From: Owenia fusiformis
Lineage: Eukaryota; Annelida; Polychaeta; Sabellida; Oweniidae
Reading direction: 5' to 3'
Assembly: GCA_903813345.2 (NCBI GenBank)
Contig: CAIIXF020000010.1
Span: forward strand, 10,718,349-10,782,348
DNA length: 64,000 bases
A program made the position numbers and the translations under genes. The notes beneath the pieces were generated by a model, which saw only the letters and a program-made list of their open reading frames with translations, was not told the DNA's origin and did not search any database. Below, in pieces: positions 41,001 through 49,491 of this stretch; within the stretch, counting starts at the first letter, position 1; the number at the start of each line of letters is the position of its first letter.

Positions 41001-44000
41001 CTAAGATATTTCAGAACCTTTATTGGTAACCTAGTGCCTAGAAATGAGACATTAAAGGACAAAACGTGGCATTTTTTTTACTATTTTCGCTTTCAGCAAT
41101 AACATATAGGTCCTTATATCTTGAGTATTATGCTGACTGCTTGGTGCAGTTTTGGTCAAATCTGTTCTTGTAGATGTCTTCTTTCATTTAAGATATAAAA
41201 AGTGTATAGTGGATGACCCATGTTCATAGTAGAGCTTTCAAATCTCCCCTACCCCATTTATTAGGAAAAATAACTGGAAAATATAAAAAAGGAAATAACT
41301 TGAAATTATGAACTTTTCCAAAGTTGCAGCTATGCTATGTCAATATTATGTATTATTTAATGTTTTTCTGATGTTTCAGGACCTTCATTGGTATTCTAGT
41401 GCCTAGAAATGAGACATTTAAGGAAAACTTTTCATTTTCTCTTTCAGCAATAACGTATAGGTCCCTATATCTTGAGTTTTATGCTGACTGGTTTGTGCAT
41501 TCTTGGTCAAATCTGTTCTTGTCCATTTAGGATATAAAAAATGTATATTAAATTGGACAACCAATGTTCATATTAGAGCTTCCATATCTCCCCTGCCCCA
41601 TTTATAATGTAAATGAAAAAGTAATTTCAAATCATAAACTTTAACAAAGTTGTAGCTATTCTCTATCAATACTATGTATTATTTAATGTAACCTTCATTT
41701 GATTACATGTGTCTAAAGTTTACGGACAAAATTTGGTATTTTTAGCATTCTGCTTTTAGCAGTATCATATAATTTTCCACAATTATAATTCTTTGATGAT
41801 AGATTGATATATGTTTTTATTGAATCTATCTTCTTTGATTTAAGTTATAGAAAATGTATGTAAGACAACGAATATTTTTATTAGAGGGCTAAGATCTCCC
41901 CTCCACCATTTAAGAAAACCAACAAAAATAGAATGAAGAAATATGACCAATTTTTCACTTTCAGCAATAGTTGCTTATATTTTTAGTTGAATGGTGATTA
42001 GTTGATATATTTTAGATCATATATATTCAATTACTTGTCTTGTTATCTTCAAAGCATAGACAATGTGTTTTAAACACAAATGTACATATTCGAGATAAAA
42101 TTACTACACTACCATATTTTTAAAAGATTACTCAAAAGCAGAATAGTACAAAATAATTTTGTAATTTCACATTTTACTCTCATATGAATCAAAGAATATG
42201 TCTATTTGTTAACATGATTGTTCACAACTCTCAAACGTAATCCAGCAACAGCCTGATTTTTCAAATCTCCCTGGTTCTATGTTAGAGCTGCATTTCAGTC
42301 ATTTTAAATGTCTAAGTTGCTCATGACAACACAAGCTATATTCAGATATGTAAGATCTCTAAATAATTTTATAGTTCTGAGAAACTCATCCTAAAATATT
42401 GTCCAACAATGTGCACTTTTATCGTATGATCTGTAAAATGAAGCCCTCTGATTGGTCAGTTCTTGTGCTGTACCAATCTGTATTGCTACTGAGGTTGTCC
42501 CCGTTGATCATCTCTGTCGCAATACAGAAAAAATATTGGTACGAAGGGGACAATCTCAGGAGCAATACAGAGGATCACACGATAAAAATGTTATTGAATG
42601 ATTTGAAGTGCAATACAGGATATATTCTGTCTCGATATTCTGTATTGGCACTCGACTTCGTCTTATTTCAATACAAAATTTCTCGAACAGAATATATCCT
42701 GTATTGCACTTCAAATCATTCAAGAAACTTTAAGAGCTCTTTTTAACTCTCATCCTTCTTTGCAATCAACATTCTGTATCAACAGACTGAATACAAATTC
42801 GCTTAACATTGAATTCCTTTGTCTTGTCTGCGGCACTGTAGTAACCATGGGCCATAAGGAGAGTGTCAACTTTTTCACGATCAGTATTAAATAGATTGTC
42901 TATAAGTTGCAACTATCATAAGTGAAATTCAACCCATTTTAAAGATACAGTAACATTGCTTCACAAACCAAAGACAATTAACTTACCATTTTGTAATCCT
43001 TTCCAAAATCATCTTCTTGGTTGTTCTTCATTTCACAATGTTTGCATTTACCAAAATATCCCCAAGCCCATTATCCTTCATGAACTTCCTAATTACACCA
43101 CCCTTAGGTGTAATATCGAAATCACCAAGCCTTTGACAACATTGCAATTGATATGAAGCAATTCAACCAATATGGCTTGATCACTGGTTATATGACACAA
43201 CTATTATATATTATATAGATTCATGTGCAGTTTGCAACGTATTATTACCAGAAAAGCCCTATGGTCAAAGCTACAGAATACCCGCCCCATTTGCAACTCG
43301 ACTTTAAATGTCTATTTTTAGACTTGTATACTCATGAAGTTCCTGAAACATCTGAAAAATATCAAATAATACATAGTATTGATCTAGAATAGCTACAACT
43401 TTGTTAAAGTTTATAATTTTAAACTGTTTTTTTTTTATATTTCAAAAGAACAGATTTGATCAAGAATCCATCAACCAACCAGCATAAAACTCAAGATATA
43501 AGGAACTATATGTTATTGCTTACAGCGAAAATGATGGAAATGCCAAATTTTGTCCTCAAATGTCTAATTTCTAAACACTAATATACCAATGAAGCTCAAG
43601 AAACATTAAATATAACATTCAATACCACATTATATTGATATAGAACGCTACTTTTTTTTTATTAAAGTTTATAATTTGAAGTTCTTTAATTTTTTCATAT
43701 TTTCCGCTCATCTTTCCTAATAAATGGGGTTGGGGAGATCTGAGAGCTCTAATTTGAACATTAGTTGTCTACTATACATTTTCTATACCTTAAATGGAAA
43801 AGAACATGAACAGATATATATATAATCAAAAATGCATCAACCAGTTGGCATAAAACTCAAGATATAAGGAACTATATGTTATTGCTGAAAGTGGAAATGA
43901 TGAAAAATTGATGAAAAATGCCAAATGTTGTTCTTAAATGTCTAATTTCTAGACACTAGTATACTAATGAAGGTCCTGACACATTAAATATAGCATTCAA

Positions 44001-47000
44001 TAACACATAAAGAATGGTTACATCTTTGTTAAAGTTTATACTGGTAATTTGAAGTTATATTTTTATATTTTCCGGTCATCTTTTCTTATAAATGGGGTAG
44101 GGGAGATCTGAAAGCTCTAATATGAACATTGTTTGTCCACTATACATTTTCTATACCTTAAATGGAAGAAGACATGTACAAGAACAGATTTAATCAAAAA
44201 TGCATCAACCAGTCAGCATAAAACTCAAGATATGAGGAACTATATGTTACTGCTGAAAGTGGCATTGATTAAAAAATGCCAAGTTTTGTCCTTAAATGTC
44301 TCATTTCTAGCCACATGAATAGCAATAAAGGTTCTGAAAAAGCTTAAAAACATTAGATAACACATAATATTGATAAAGAACTGCTACAACTTTTTTAAAG
44401 TTTATAATTTCATGTTATTTTATTTTTTCATATTTTTCGGTTATTTTCCATAATAATTGGGGAAGGGGAGATCTGAAAGCTCTAATATGAACATTGTTTG
44501 TCCACTATACATTTTCTATACCTTAAATGAAAGAAGACATCTACAAGAACAGATTTGATTGAAAATGCAACAACCATTCAGCATTAAACTCAAGATATGA
44601 GGAACTATATATTACTGCTGAAAGCCAAAATGATAAAAAAATGCCAAGTTTTGTCCTTAAATGTCTCATTTCTAGCCACTTGTATACTGATAAAGGTTCT
44701 GAAATATCCTAAAGACATTAAATAATACATAATATTGATATAGAATAGCTACAACTTTGTTAAGGTTTATAATTTCAAATTATTTTATTTTTTCATTTTT
44801 TCAGTAATTTTCCATAATAAATGGGGTAGGGGAGATCTGAAAGCTCTCATACGAACATTGGTTGTCCACAATACTTTTTCTATACCTTAAATGGAAAAAC
44901 ACATGTACAAGCACAGATTTAATCGAAAATGTCACAACCAGTCAGCATTAAACTCAAGATATAAGAAACTATATGTTATTGGTGAAAGTGAAAATGATTA
45001 AAAAATGCCAAATTTTGTCCTTAAATGTCACATTTCTTGACACAAGTACACTAATGAAGGTCCTGAAACATCTGAAAAACACCACATAACATATAATATT
45101 GATAAAGAATAGCTACAACTTTGTTTGAGTCGAACATTTTGACTTATTGTTGTTTCAATTTTTAGCCAATTTTTTCTAAAAAATTCAAGGTGTGTCTTCT
45201 TCGGACCAGTATTGAGATATGTTCGCAAGAGTTATATACTTCGCAGGCGAAATCCCTTATGCAGGACACCCTAATAGAATAAAAAATACACAGAAATTCC
45301 ATCCAGCTCATAAAGTCATTTTTTCCTTAACGGAGCCTCTTAGAAAATTTTCCACCCCGAGTAAATATTATGATTTTGTAAAGGTACAAGTATTATGTAA
45401 AAGACAACTTCATATAGTTGTTTACGTTAACAAAACACAAGTAATAAACAAATACTGTATAGTGACCCAAAGCGATAAAAGTGATGATTTTTGTAATTTC
45501 ATGTCTGAACTTAATTCATTTCAGATTTTTAATGAGAATTTGAAATTGAGTATGTTGTAATTCATCGACAGAAGTCAGAATATAAGTGCAATTGCACATT
45601 TTGATAATTTTCATGATGAGGTGTGGTTTGCATTTCAATCTTGAATCCCATCACTCTTACAAACATCCAAAACTAAAAAATAATAGAGAAACATTTGTGT
45701 TAATGATGTTGAAATCTGGGTCTAAAAACCTGGGTATTCATCAGTATTTAATGACCACACTTTTAGTTTTAAGGACAAACGGTATTGAGGTATAGATAAT
45801 GCTGTGATCATAATCTTCAATATTAATGAGGAAGAGCATCATTGCTTTCCACTGGGCCTAGAGACGGGTATAACAACTGAAACCTTGCGAATCAAGATGG
45901 AGGAAAATGGCTAGTGATAAAATTGGCAGTAATGGATTTTTTCTACTTTTGAACAAAACAACTGCTCTTCACAATAGCTTGATGTTAACTACACTCTTTA
46001 ATACTGAGTGTAATATTAGACTGAAGAATCATTCCATTCCATTTTCTAGCTAAAAGAGAACAATCCATTCTAAGAAAGTTTGTATAGTGGCTTTAATTGT
46101 CTATAGCATTGTTTAATCAATGCAATGGTGAAACATGGTTTTTAAAGCATGAACTATTTATGAGCACTGCTAGGCTATACTAACTACACTGTACATTCTA
46201 AAAGCCAAGGGTATTGGAAAGTCCATCTTAACTTTCATCTATGGCATGCAAGGTATTTGCTCAAGCCAAGTAGTTGCTGCAATGAAGGACTTCCAGACCC
46301 ATTGAACTGATAAACCTAAGGATGAAGATAAAGTGCTATTCTAAGAGAATACCAGGCCCAACGAAAAACAAATTTTCAATTAATTTCAAAACTTGATGAA
46401 ACTCTGCCTTACAGTATTTCCAGATCCATTAAGTGTTTCCAGGCCTAAGAAATTTTAGGTTAAAAATGGCATTGAATCGAGTTTCTTCCATCTTAATGCC
46501 CTGTTATATGTGTGAGTATGTGGTAGTACTTATTGTATAGATAGAGGGGGGCCACACAAGCATTGTAGATGCTGAATAACATCCAGACTAAACAGGAAGT
46601 AAGTTAATATAAACAGACAATCTGCTAAGGTTAAAAAACTCTTGTATGAAGACAGTGTATCAATTCTGTCTACCTTGATGCAAAGCTATGAAAATACTGA
46701 GATTCTTAAAAATACTTGCACACAGTTAAAATCCAATTTGCATCCAGTCAAAATTCTAGTTGCACCTAACTGAAATTCCATTTGCACCCAGATCAATTTC
46801 TAGTTGCATCCAGTTGATGTTACATTTGCACTCAGTTAAAATCCCATTTTATCCACTTGTAATTTCATTTGCTCCCAGCTGAAACATTTGCACCCAGTTA
46901 AAACTCTATTTCATTTGCATCCAGTTGGAGTACCTTTTGCACCAAGTTGAAATACCAAATTTGTTCCCAGCTAAAATTCCATTTCACCCAGTTTAAAATT

Positions 47001-49491
47001 TGAAAATCATAAACCCTTTGTATATTTTGACCAGATTTCCCAGTCAGAATAAGTAAAATGAAAAGGTTGAGCCAGATCAGGGAAAATAAATACTGTTAAA
47101 TATAGAAAGATCTTCAATGAACTTACTTGACATTTAACTGTCTCTGAATCTGTTGTTCATGGAACTGTGTCTCCTCTATGGGACATTGTGGTAGTTCATA
47201 GGGAGCAGCTATTTCATGTTCAGCACTATCATCTCGTCCTCCAATACCATTCGCCTGTGAAAGCACTGCACCTAAAGAACAGGATAACAAGGCATCAACA
47301 CACAAAATGTCACCACCTGTCATTTGTTACAGATGCTGACAGCTGAATGACAATCACCAACTGCTGAACACCACTTACAAAATAGATGAAGACTTATGCA
47401 ATAGTGAAACTAAACTGCTTACCTGCAATCTCTTGAAAGCGCTCATCCATGGGTGCTTGCTTGAGTCCCGGGAACTTCTTACTATGGCTGTATATAGCTG
47501 TTGGAGATAAAGGGGTAGAGGCAAGGGAACTGTTGCTACTGCCTGGTCTTGAAGCATCTACCTGGTCTAACTCTGAAATATAGAGAGAATTAAAGCATGT
47601 TAAATTATTTTGTACATGTAACTTTTGGTGCTACTTCATTTCTATCGCGCCTAGAAAAGTGCTATATTGTCGTTGTCTTGTGATGATAGGTCTGCATTTG
47701 TCAAGGTGGGCAGGCGGACGGATGCCATCTCTTATATCTCGTTTATTGAAAAATTTGTTATTGTTTATTTGCTGATTGCAAAATGTACCTCAAACAGTAT
47801 CTCTAGGTTGGCTAGTCTCTATATAATACAGAAATTGGATTGTTCCATATTTAGATTTGTTTACCTAAGAACCTAGGGTCTGCTTCCCTCATTTACTATC
47901 AATTGTATTATTTTCACTCCAGTTTATCAATATTTGGATGATTTAAATGTTTTAATGGTGATATGATAAGATCTTAGTCTTGCTCCTAAGCGCTGAAAAC
48001 AAGACCCTGTTGTTGAAGATAATAGGGGGAGACAGAGTCTTGAAACAAGACTAACATATCTCAGTGATCTCAAATGCATCTTATTTGACCTTTTATAGGA
48101 GTGTTAATGAGAAAGGATTCTGTATGCTACCGGTAGGCAGAAAGTATCATGACTACGTTTTCTGATTCATTTTGATTCTGATTCATTCTTCTCCATCCTC
48201 CAAACACAGGCCTCCAGAATGTGTACCTCTTTGGAAGAATGCAGTGGATGATGTCTGGAGCCCTGCATTAAAAGGATGCATCCTCTCCATCTCTGTCCTT
48301 CTTCTATGATACAACAGAGAGAGAGATGCTATGAGTATCAGAATGATTCCGATTGGAAACAGGCAATAAAAATCATCTCTAAAGACTACATAGTCAGAGT
48401 GAAGCTCTCATGAAGGGTACTAAAAACCATGCAGGTGCAGCTACTTGAACAGCTCTAGTTATCTCAATAACAGCCACTACAGGAAGTGACTAGATATGGA
48501 ATAGAAATAAATCAAAACTTCAAAGTTAGAGTTCAGAGTGTAATCGTAATATTGTTTGTTGTTTGGTTGATTACCCAATTCCTGGTTCTAGAACATGTAA
48601 ACATCATTTTTCATTGGAGTTTCATATATTATGTAAATAAGAGTGTTTATAACAACCACATGTATCAACCATTGTTGCATGAAATAATCAAGAATCAACC
48701 AAACAACCACCATCAAAAATCAAAAATTTATCATCAATCAACACCATTTATGTTCACATAATCAACGAGAAAACTCCATGAAGAAGCAATACCAACTGAA
48801 AAGTACTGAATAGTTTCTCAAACATTAAAGTTTATTTAGCTATATTGTTCGCAATAAGATTTCATATATCTATAAAGTAGGTACCGTTGTTTTATTTTTC
48901 ATTGTTGCTGTTTGTGCTTTTCATTGTAAAATATGAATATTTAGAAAGTAGAAGCCTGTAATATCTAGTCCATCATGCATACAATTTGAATTATTTTGGC
49001 TATTATATTTCTATAGTATAGTCTCCAAAGAATTCAGTATGTATGTGCATATTAACATTTATGTATGCAGAATTGAATGGCTTAAACAATGATAGTTCAC
49101 AAAAAGAAATCAAGAGAACTAGTTAATAAATCTATAAGGCTTTAGGTAACTGGATCATTTGCTAACATGCCTAGTGATGAGTCATCCAGAATTACATAAT
49201 ACCCTTGGTATAGTCTTAAATTTGATTCCTAAAAGATCCACCACCTGCCATTTGTTATGGACATCAACCACTGGATGTTGAATACCAACCATCGAACACC
49301 AACTAGTGACCACTGTCCACAAAAAAGTTCAAGATTATAACAATATGTCACCAGTTTTGTTGGTGACATAAAAAACATCACTTGCCTAGCTGAAGTTTAA
49401 GATTCTTCTCTGTGGAGATGAGTGAGAGGCGTGAACGTTTGGCCGCGATAGGACTTCTCTCAGGGCTTGATCCTCCAGGTGAACCAGGCAT
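14015..49491 (-). CDS. AMPD: AMP deaminase, full-length gene with alternative exons
   Basis: Hydrolyses AMP to IMP and ammonia (purine nucleotide cycle, cytosolic). Exons in transcript order: 49491-49386, 47572-47423, 47271-47127, 29192-29063, 26337-26142, 25234-25015, 24079-23950, then one of three alternatives (22731-22594, 20157-20023 or 19162-19028), 18092-18030, 17735-17604, 17209-17046, 16801-16675, 16365-16202, 15814-15694, 15275-15102, 14691-14581, 14212-14015. Phases join without a break: 2466 nt with a 135-nt alternative, giving 821 aa, in the size range of long animal AMPDs. Family motifs are [27 protein letters not shown], HxHA plus [51 protein letters not shown] and [11 protein letters not shown]. 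Exon 1 ends in a GC donor (GCAAGT). The N-terminal ~170 residues are low in complexity and poorly conserved, as is usual in the family. It is convergent with TTC12. Only one AMPD locus is visible, so I do not assign it to a vertebrate paralogue. Confidence 0.96.
14455..14545 (+). repeat. ACTGT pentanucleotide microsatellite
   Basis: Repeated TGTACTGTAC units, interrupted, immediately downstream of the AMPD exon 14691-14581 on its transcribed strand. Confidence 0.9.
15895..16175 (+). repeat. GATGGATG minisatellite with a higher-order unit
   Basis: GGATGGATGG tracts alternate with TTTGGTAGATGCAGTGATGG and GGATGGGATTGATGAAGGGA, giving a ~120-bp higher-order repeat. It lies between two AMPD exons. 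Confidence 0.9.
19028..19162 (-). CDS. AMPD: AMPD alternative catalytic exon C (45 codons)
   Basis: Third tandem version, 135 nt and phase 0 on both sides, with a CAG acceptor and GTAAGAG donor. It encodes [25 protein letters not shown], then a tail ending VELTLKQ. The next constitutive exon (18092-18030) begins [12 protein letters not shown], so all three versions splice to it in the same frame. The three differ mainly after residue ~21, in the surface tail rather than in the metal-binding core. Confidence 0.93.
20023..20157 (-). CDS. AMPD: AMPD alternative catalytic exon B (45 codons)
   Basis: Second tandem version, 135 nt and phase 0 on both sides, with a CAG acceptor and GTAAGG donor. 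It encodes [25 protein letters not shown], then a tail ending HELSLKE. A degenerate mariner element (20735-21806) lies between this exon and exon A. The open frame stops only after the donor, and the family-invariant residues are intact, so this is not a decayed duplicate. Confidence 0.93.
20735..21806 (+). mobile_element. Degenerate mariner-family transposon
   Basis: 1072 bp between TA dinucleotides. Its ends CGAGGGGCGATCAGGAATTT and the inverse match over ~50 bases, continuing into a subterminal inverted region. It lies in the intron between AMPD alternative exons A and B. Confidence 0.9.
21143..21295 (+). pseudogene. Mariner transposase fragment (DD34D C-terminal part)
   Basis: Reads [17 protein letters not shown], then [20 protein letters not shown] and VKNKLH before a stop. 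DNAP and YSPDLAxxDFxLFP are the mariner catalytic-region signatures. The N-terminal half and the start are missing, so the copy cannot make a transposase. Confidence 0.9.
22594..22731 (-). CDS. AMPD: AMPD alternative catalytic exon A (46 codons)
   Basis: First of three tandem versions of the exon that follows FYNIRK. It has an acceptor ending TTCTAG and the donor GTATCAGC, is phase 0 on both sides and 138 nt long. It encodes [25 protein letters not shown], then a variable tail ending EMTLSE. It keeps the HxH metal ligands but has Ala where the other two copies have Cys before MNQ, and it is one codon longer. It is the most upstream alternative, about 1.2 kb from the shared donor at 23950. Confidence 0.92.
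23295..23881 (+). repeat. Duplicated palindromic MITE, copy 1
   Basis: The TIR pair CACTCTAAGTCCAATTACAG and its inverse spans 23301-23716. A second hairpin follows (ATAATGGTTAATTCTGTATA and its inverse, with TTCGCTACGCTCACTTGTGA at the loop). It has ~100 bp near 23445-23545 that copy 2 lacks. Confidence 0.85.
24224..24724 (+). repeat. Duplicated palindromic MITE, copy 2
   Basis: Same two-module structure and orientation as the copy at 23295-23881. The two copies flank AMPD exon 24079-23950. Confidence 0.85.
26933..27082 (-). CDS. AMPD: Probable alternative first exon of AMPD
   Basis: Fifty codons from ATG ([15 protein letters not shown]...) to a GTAATG donor, ending IEDVG in phase 0. The regular exon 29192-29063 ends EDNSG, also in phase 0, and both would join exon 26337-26142 ([13 protein letters not shown]). 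The segment [14 protein letters not shown] resembles [12 protein letters not shown] of the regular exon at the same distance from the junction. Transcripts starting here would give a protein of about 694 aa without the long N-terminus. There is no acceptor-like tract just before the ATG, which suggests a separate promoter. Inferred from sequence only. Confidence 0.72.
28184..28325 (-). repeat. TGTCACCAC dispersed repeat, sense in AMPD intron
   Basis: Full copy on the minus strand: starts AACAAGGCATTAACATGCAA on the plus strand and ends GGTGACATAAAA. Confidence 0.85.
29384..30789. mobile_element. TA-flanked TIR element (CAGGGTGACC) containing the piggyBac copy
   Basis: The left end TACAGGGTGACCTAATAAAA and right end TTTTATGGGTCACCCTGTA are inverse, and GCAACC follows on each side. 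TA flanks and CAGGGTG termini suggest a Tc1/mariner-like MITE. The piggyBac element sits inside it, so it inserted later. Confidence 0.75.
29424..30126 (+). mobile_element. piggyBac-type non-autonomous element with TTAA ends
   Basis: 703 bp flanked by TTAA on both sides (29420-29423, 30127-30130), with TIRs CCTTTAGCATGCTA and the inverse TTAGCATGCAGAAGG. Inside, ATGGCGGCC at about 29681 opens a short acidic frame ([20 protein letters not shown]...) that stops after about 32 codons and looks like the N-terminus of a piggyBac transposase. It has higher GC than its surroundings. Confidence 0.85.
31093..31680 (-). repeat. Dispersed repeat with internal minisatellite, sense in AMPD intron
   Basis: Both ends are in minus orientation (AAGGCATTAACATGACACAA and ACCATTACAATATGTCACCAC). 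The interior has about four units of the same AGTCAGATTTGAACTTCTGA / GACCTT..AAGGTCATTGAAGG minisatellite as 11930-12480. Confidence 0.8.
32451..32609. repeat. 159-bp palindrome, ~65-bp arms
   Basis: GGAATAAATAATGATAGGCC and the following ~45 bases are repeated inverted at 32609, with a ~25-base loop (CACTCACCTTCGGTTCG). It is a hairpin MITE in an AMPD intron. Confidence 0.85.
33965..34130 (-). repeat. TGTCACCAC dispersed repeat, sense in AMPD intron
   Basis: GTTGTCACATGGTGACA, AGGCATTAACAGGCAAAATA, TCACCTGTCATTTGTCACAG and TATAACAATATGTCACCACC mark a complete minus-strand copy. Confidence 0.85.
35475..35965 (+). repeat. Left terminal inverted repeat of the zinc-finger element
   Basis: Near-identical inverse of ~39250-39740. 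Contains three direct copies of TCAATGTTAGGGAGCA, at ~35500, ~35863 and ~35880. A diverged second copy of the inner part lies at 36120-36310. Confidence 0.9.
36780..36926 (+). other. Probable 5' untranslated exon of the zinc-finger gene
   Basis: A consensus donor, GTAAGT, follows position 36926, and the matching acceptor is 493 bases downstream at 37419, one base before the zinc-finger ATG. An upstream ATGGAGTAA gives a two-codon open frame. The 5' end given here is approximate, because no transcription start can be seen. Confidence 0.45.
37421..37888 (+). CDS. C2H2 zinc-finger protein, 155 aa, inside a TIR element
   Basis: ATG follows an acceptor (TTTTCTTTTAG at 37419), so the start is set by splicing. 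The protein is almost entirely fingers: [50 protein letters not shown], an irregular CETCQD...[16 protein letters not shown], and [17 protein letters not shown]. The linkers are not the TGEKP type. A poly(A) signal AATAAA lies 9 bases after the stop (37897-37902). No KRAB, BTB or other effector domain is visible. The gene lies in AMPD intron 3, opposite in strand, and between two near-identical inverted repeats (35475-~35965 and ~39250-39740), so it is probably mobile-element cargo. Its role is not known; DNA binding is the family inference. Confidence 0.85.
   Translation: MAFVCHFCGEHFSSNYNMHRHTMDRHMVDAVEYNCHTCGSKFKRKDHLIQHMMVHNSSDHKNVYVCSKCPKQFSRKSCLNRHEMTHKDSEFFCETCQDMGSDMEGTRCFKTKHYLNVHKKLVHGNTLFKCPHCCKEFKYRATLQRHIKTNHSSNM
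38213..38723. mobile_element. Nested fold-back element with ATGGGACTCGATGGGG-type repeats
   Basis: Ends AAGCCCAGTATACACCAATG and its inverse at 38723. The interior is a dense array of short sense and inverse repeats (CCCATCGAGTCCCATGG and relatives). A further copy of the end near 38390-38412 suggests two joined units. Open frames here are artefacts of the repeats. Confidence 0.8.
39250..39740 (-). repeat. Right terminal inverted repeat of the zinc-finger element
   Basis: Inverse of the left arm. TGCTCCCTAACATTGA occurs three times (about 39324, 39340 and 39700). One substitution was noticed near the GCCGAATTT motif. Confidence 0.9.
39942..40154 (-). pseudogene. Diverged mirror copy of the outward frame in the left arm
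   Basis: Shares [20 protein letters not shown] and [10 protein letters not shown] with the right-arm frame, then differs through an indel-like change (CTILTPSTP against [12 protein letters not shown]) and ends in unrelated sequence. Confidence 0.3.
40240..42050 (+). repeat. Tandem ~365-bp repeats, left arm
   Basis: The marker AGATCTCCCCTACCCCATTT or a close variant recurs near 40511, 40881, 41243, 41589 and 41891. Spacing falls from ~370 to ~300 toward the centre as the units decay. Confidence 0.85.
42594..42723. repeat. Near-perfect palindrome at the fold-back centre
   Basis: TTGAATGATTTGAAGTGCAA and the inverse flank a short loop, with CAATACAGGATATATTCTGT on both arms. A second inverse pair (TTGCTACTGAGGTTGTCCCC and its partner) lies just upstream at 42483-42570. 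It looks like a nested MITE. Confidence 0.75.
43300..45120 (-). repeat. Tandem ~365-bp repeats, right arm (inverse)
   Basis: The inverse marker AAATGGGGTAGGGGAGATCT recurs near 43733, 44101, 44467 and 44831, spaced 364-368 bases. The units are reverse complements of the left-arm array. Confidence 0.85.
45219..45560 (+). CDS. Unknown 113-aa frame reading outward across the right end of the fold-back
   Basis: ATG preceded in frame by TGA two codons upstream. It encodes [20 protein letters not shown], then a segment rich in K, V and N ending LKLSML. The first half lies in the fold-back arm; the second crosses its end at 45364. The left arm carries the same start reading outward on the other strand. 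The opening loosely recalls short N-terminal modules of invertebrate BEN-like proteins, which is only an impression. Confidence 0.25.
   Translation: MFARVIYFAGEIPYAGHPNRIKNTQKFHPAHKVIFSLTEPLRKFSTPSKYYDFVKVQVLCKRQLHIVVYVNKTQVINKYCIVTQSDKSDDFCNFMSELNSFQIFNENLKLSML
46715..46990. repeat. Degenerate ~25-30-bp minisatellite (TTTGCACCCAGTTAAAATTC)
   Basis: About ten diverged units of TTGCACCCAGTTAAAATTCC in AMPD intron 3. Single related units are seen near 30505 and, inverted, at 50150-50250. Confidence 0.8.
47285..47395 (-). repeat. TGTCACCAC dispersed repeat (truncated), sense in AMPD intron
   Basis: AACAAGGCATCAACACACAA, ATGTCACCACCTGTCATTTG and ACCACTTACAAAATAG are recognisable; the far end is missing. 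It starts about 14 bases upstream of the AMPD exon at 47271, within its acceptor region. Confidence 0.75.
49235..49375 (-). repeat. TGTCACCAC dispersed repeat, sense in AMPD intron 1
   Basis: CCACCTGCCATTTGTTATGG, then AAAAAAGTTCAAGATTATAA and CAATATGTCACCAGTTTTG, in minus orientation. It ends about 10 bases from the GC donor of AMPD exon 1. Confidence 0.8.
49384..49386 (-). other. AMPD: GC-AG intron donor after AMPD coding exon 1
   Basis: The exon ends CTTCAGCTAG and continues GCAAGTG, so the donor is GC rather than GT, with otherwise perfect consensus. The phase joins exon 47572-47423 correctly (codon GAG across the junction). A copy of the dispersed TGTCACCAC repeat begins about 10 bases inside the intron. 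Confidence 0.75.

Larger units (their letters stand above)
39991..45364. mobile_element. 5.4-kb fold-back element with arms of tandem repeats
   Basis: Ends TTACTCGGGGTGGAA and TTCCACCCCGAGTAA. Inverted outer segments (about 40020-40230 and 45125-45340) share GGGTGTCCTGCATAAGGGAT and the inverse. Each arm then runs into ~365-bp tandem repeats in opposite orientations. No transposase is visible. Confidence 0.8.

Noticed and set aside
48486-48761. 91-codon plus-strand frame with a hydrophobic start
   Set aside because: AT-rich intron translation rich in N, I, Y and H without a family signature, overlapping repeat-like CAACCA sequence.
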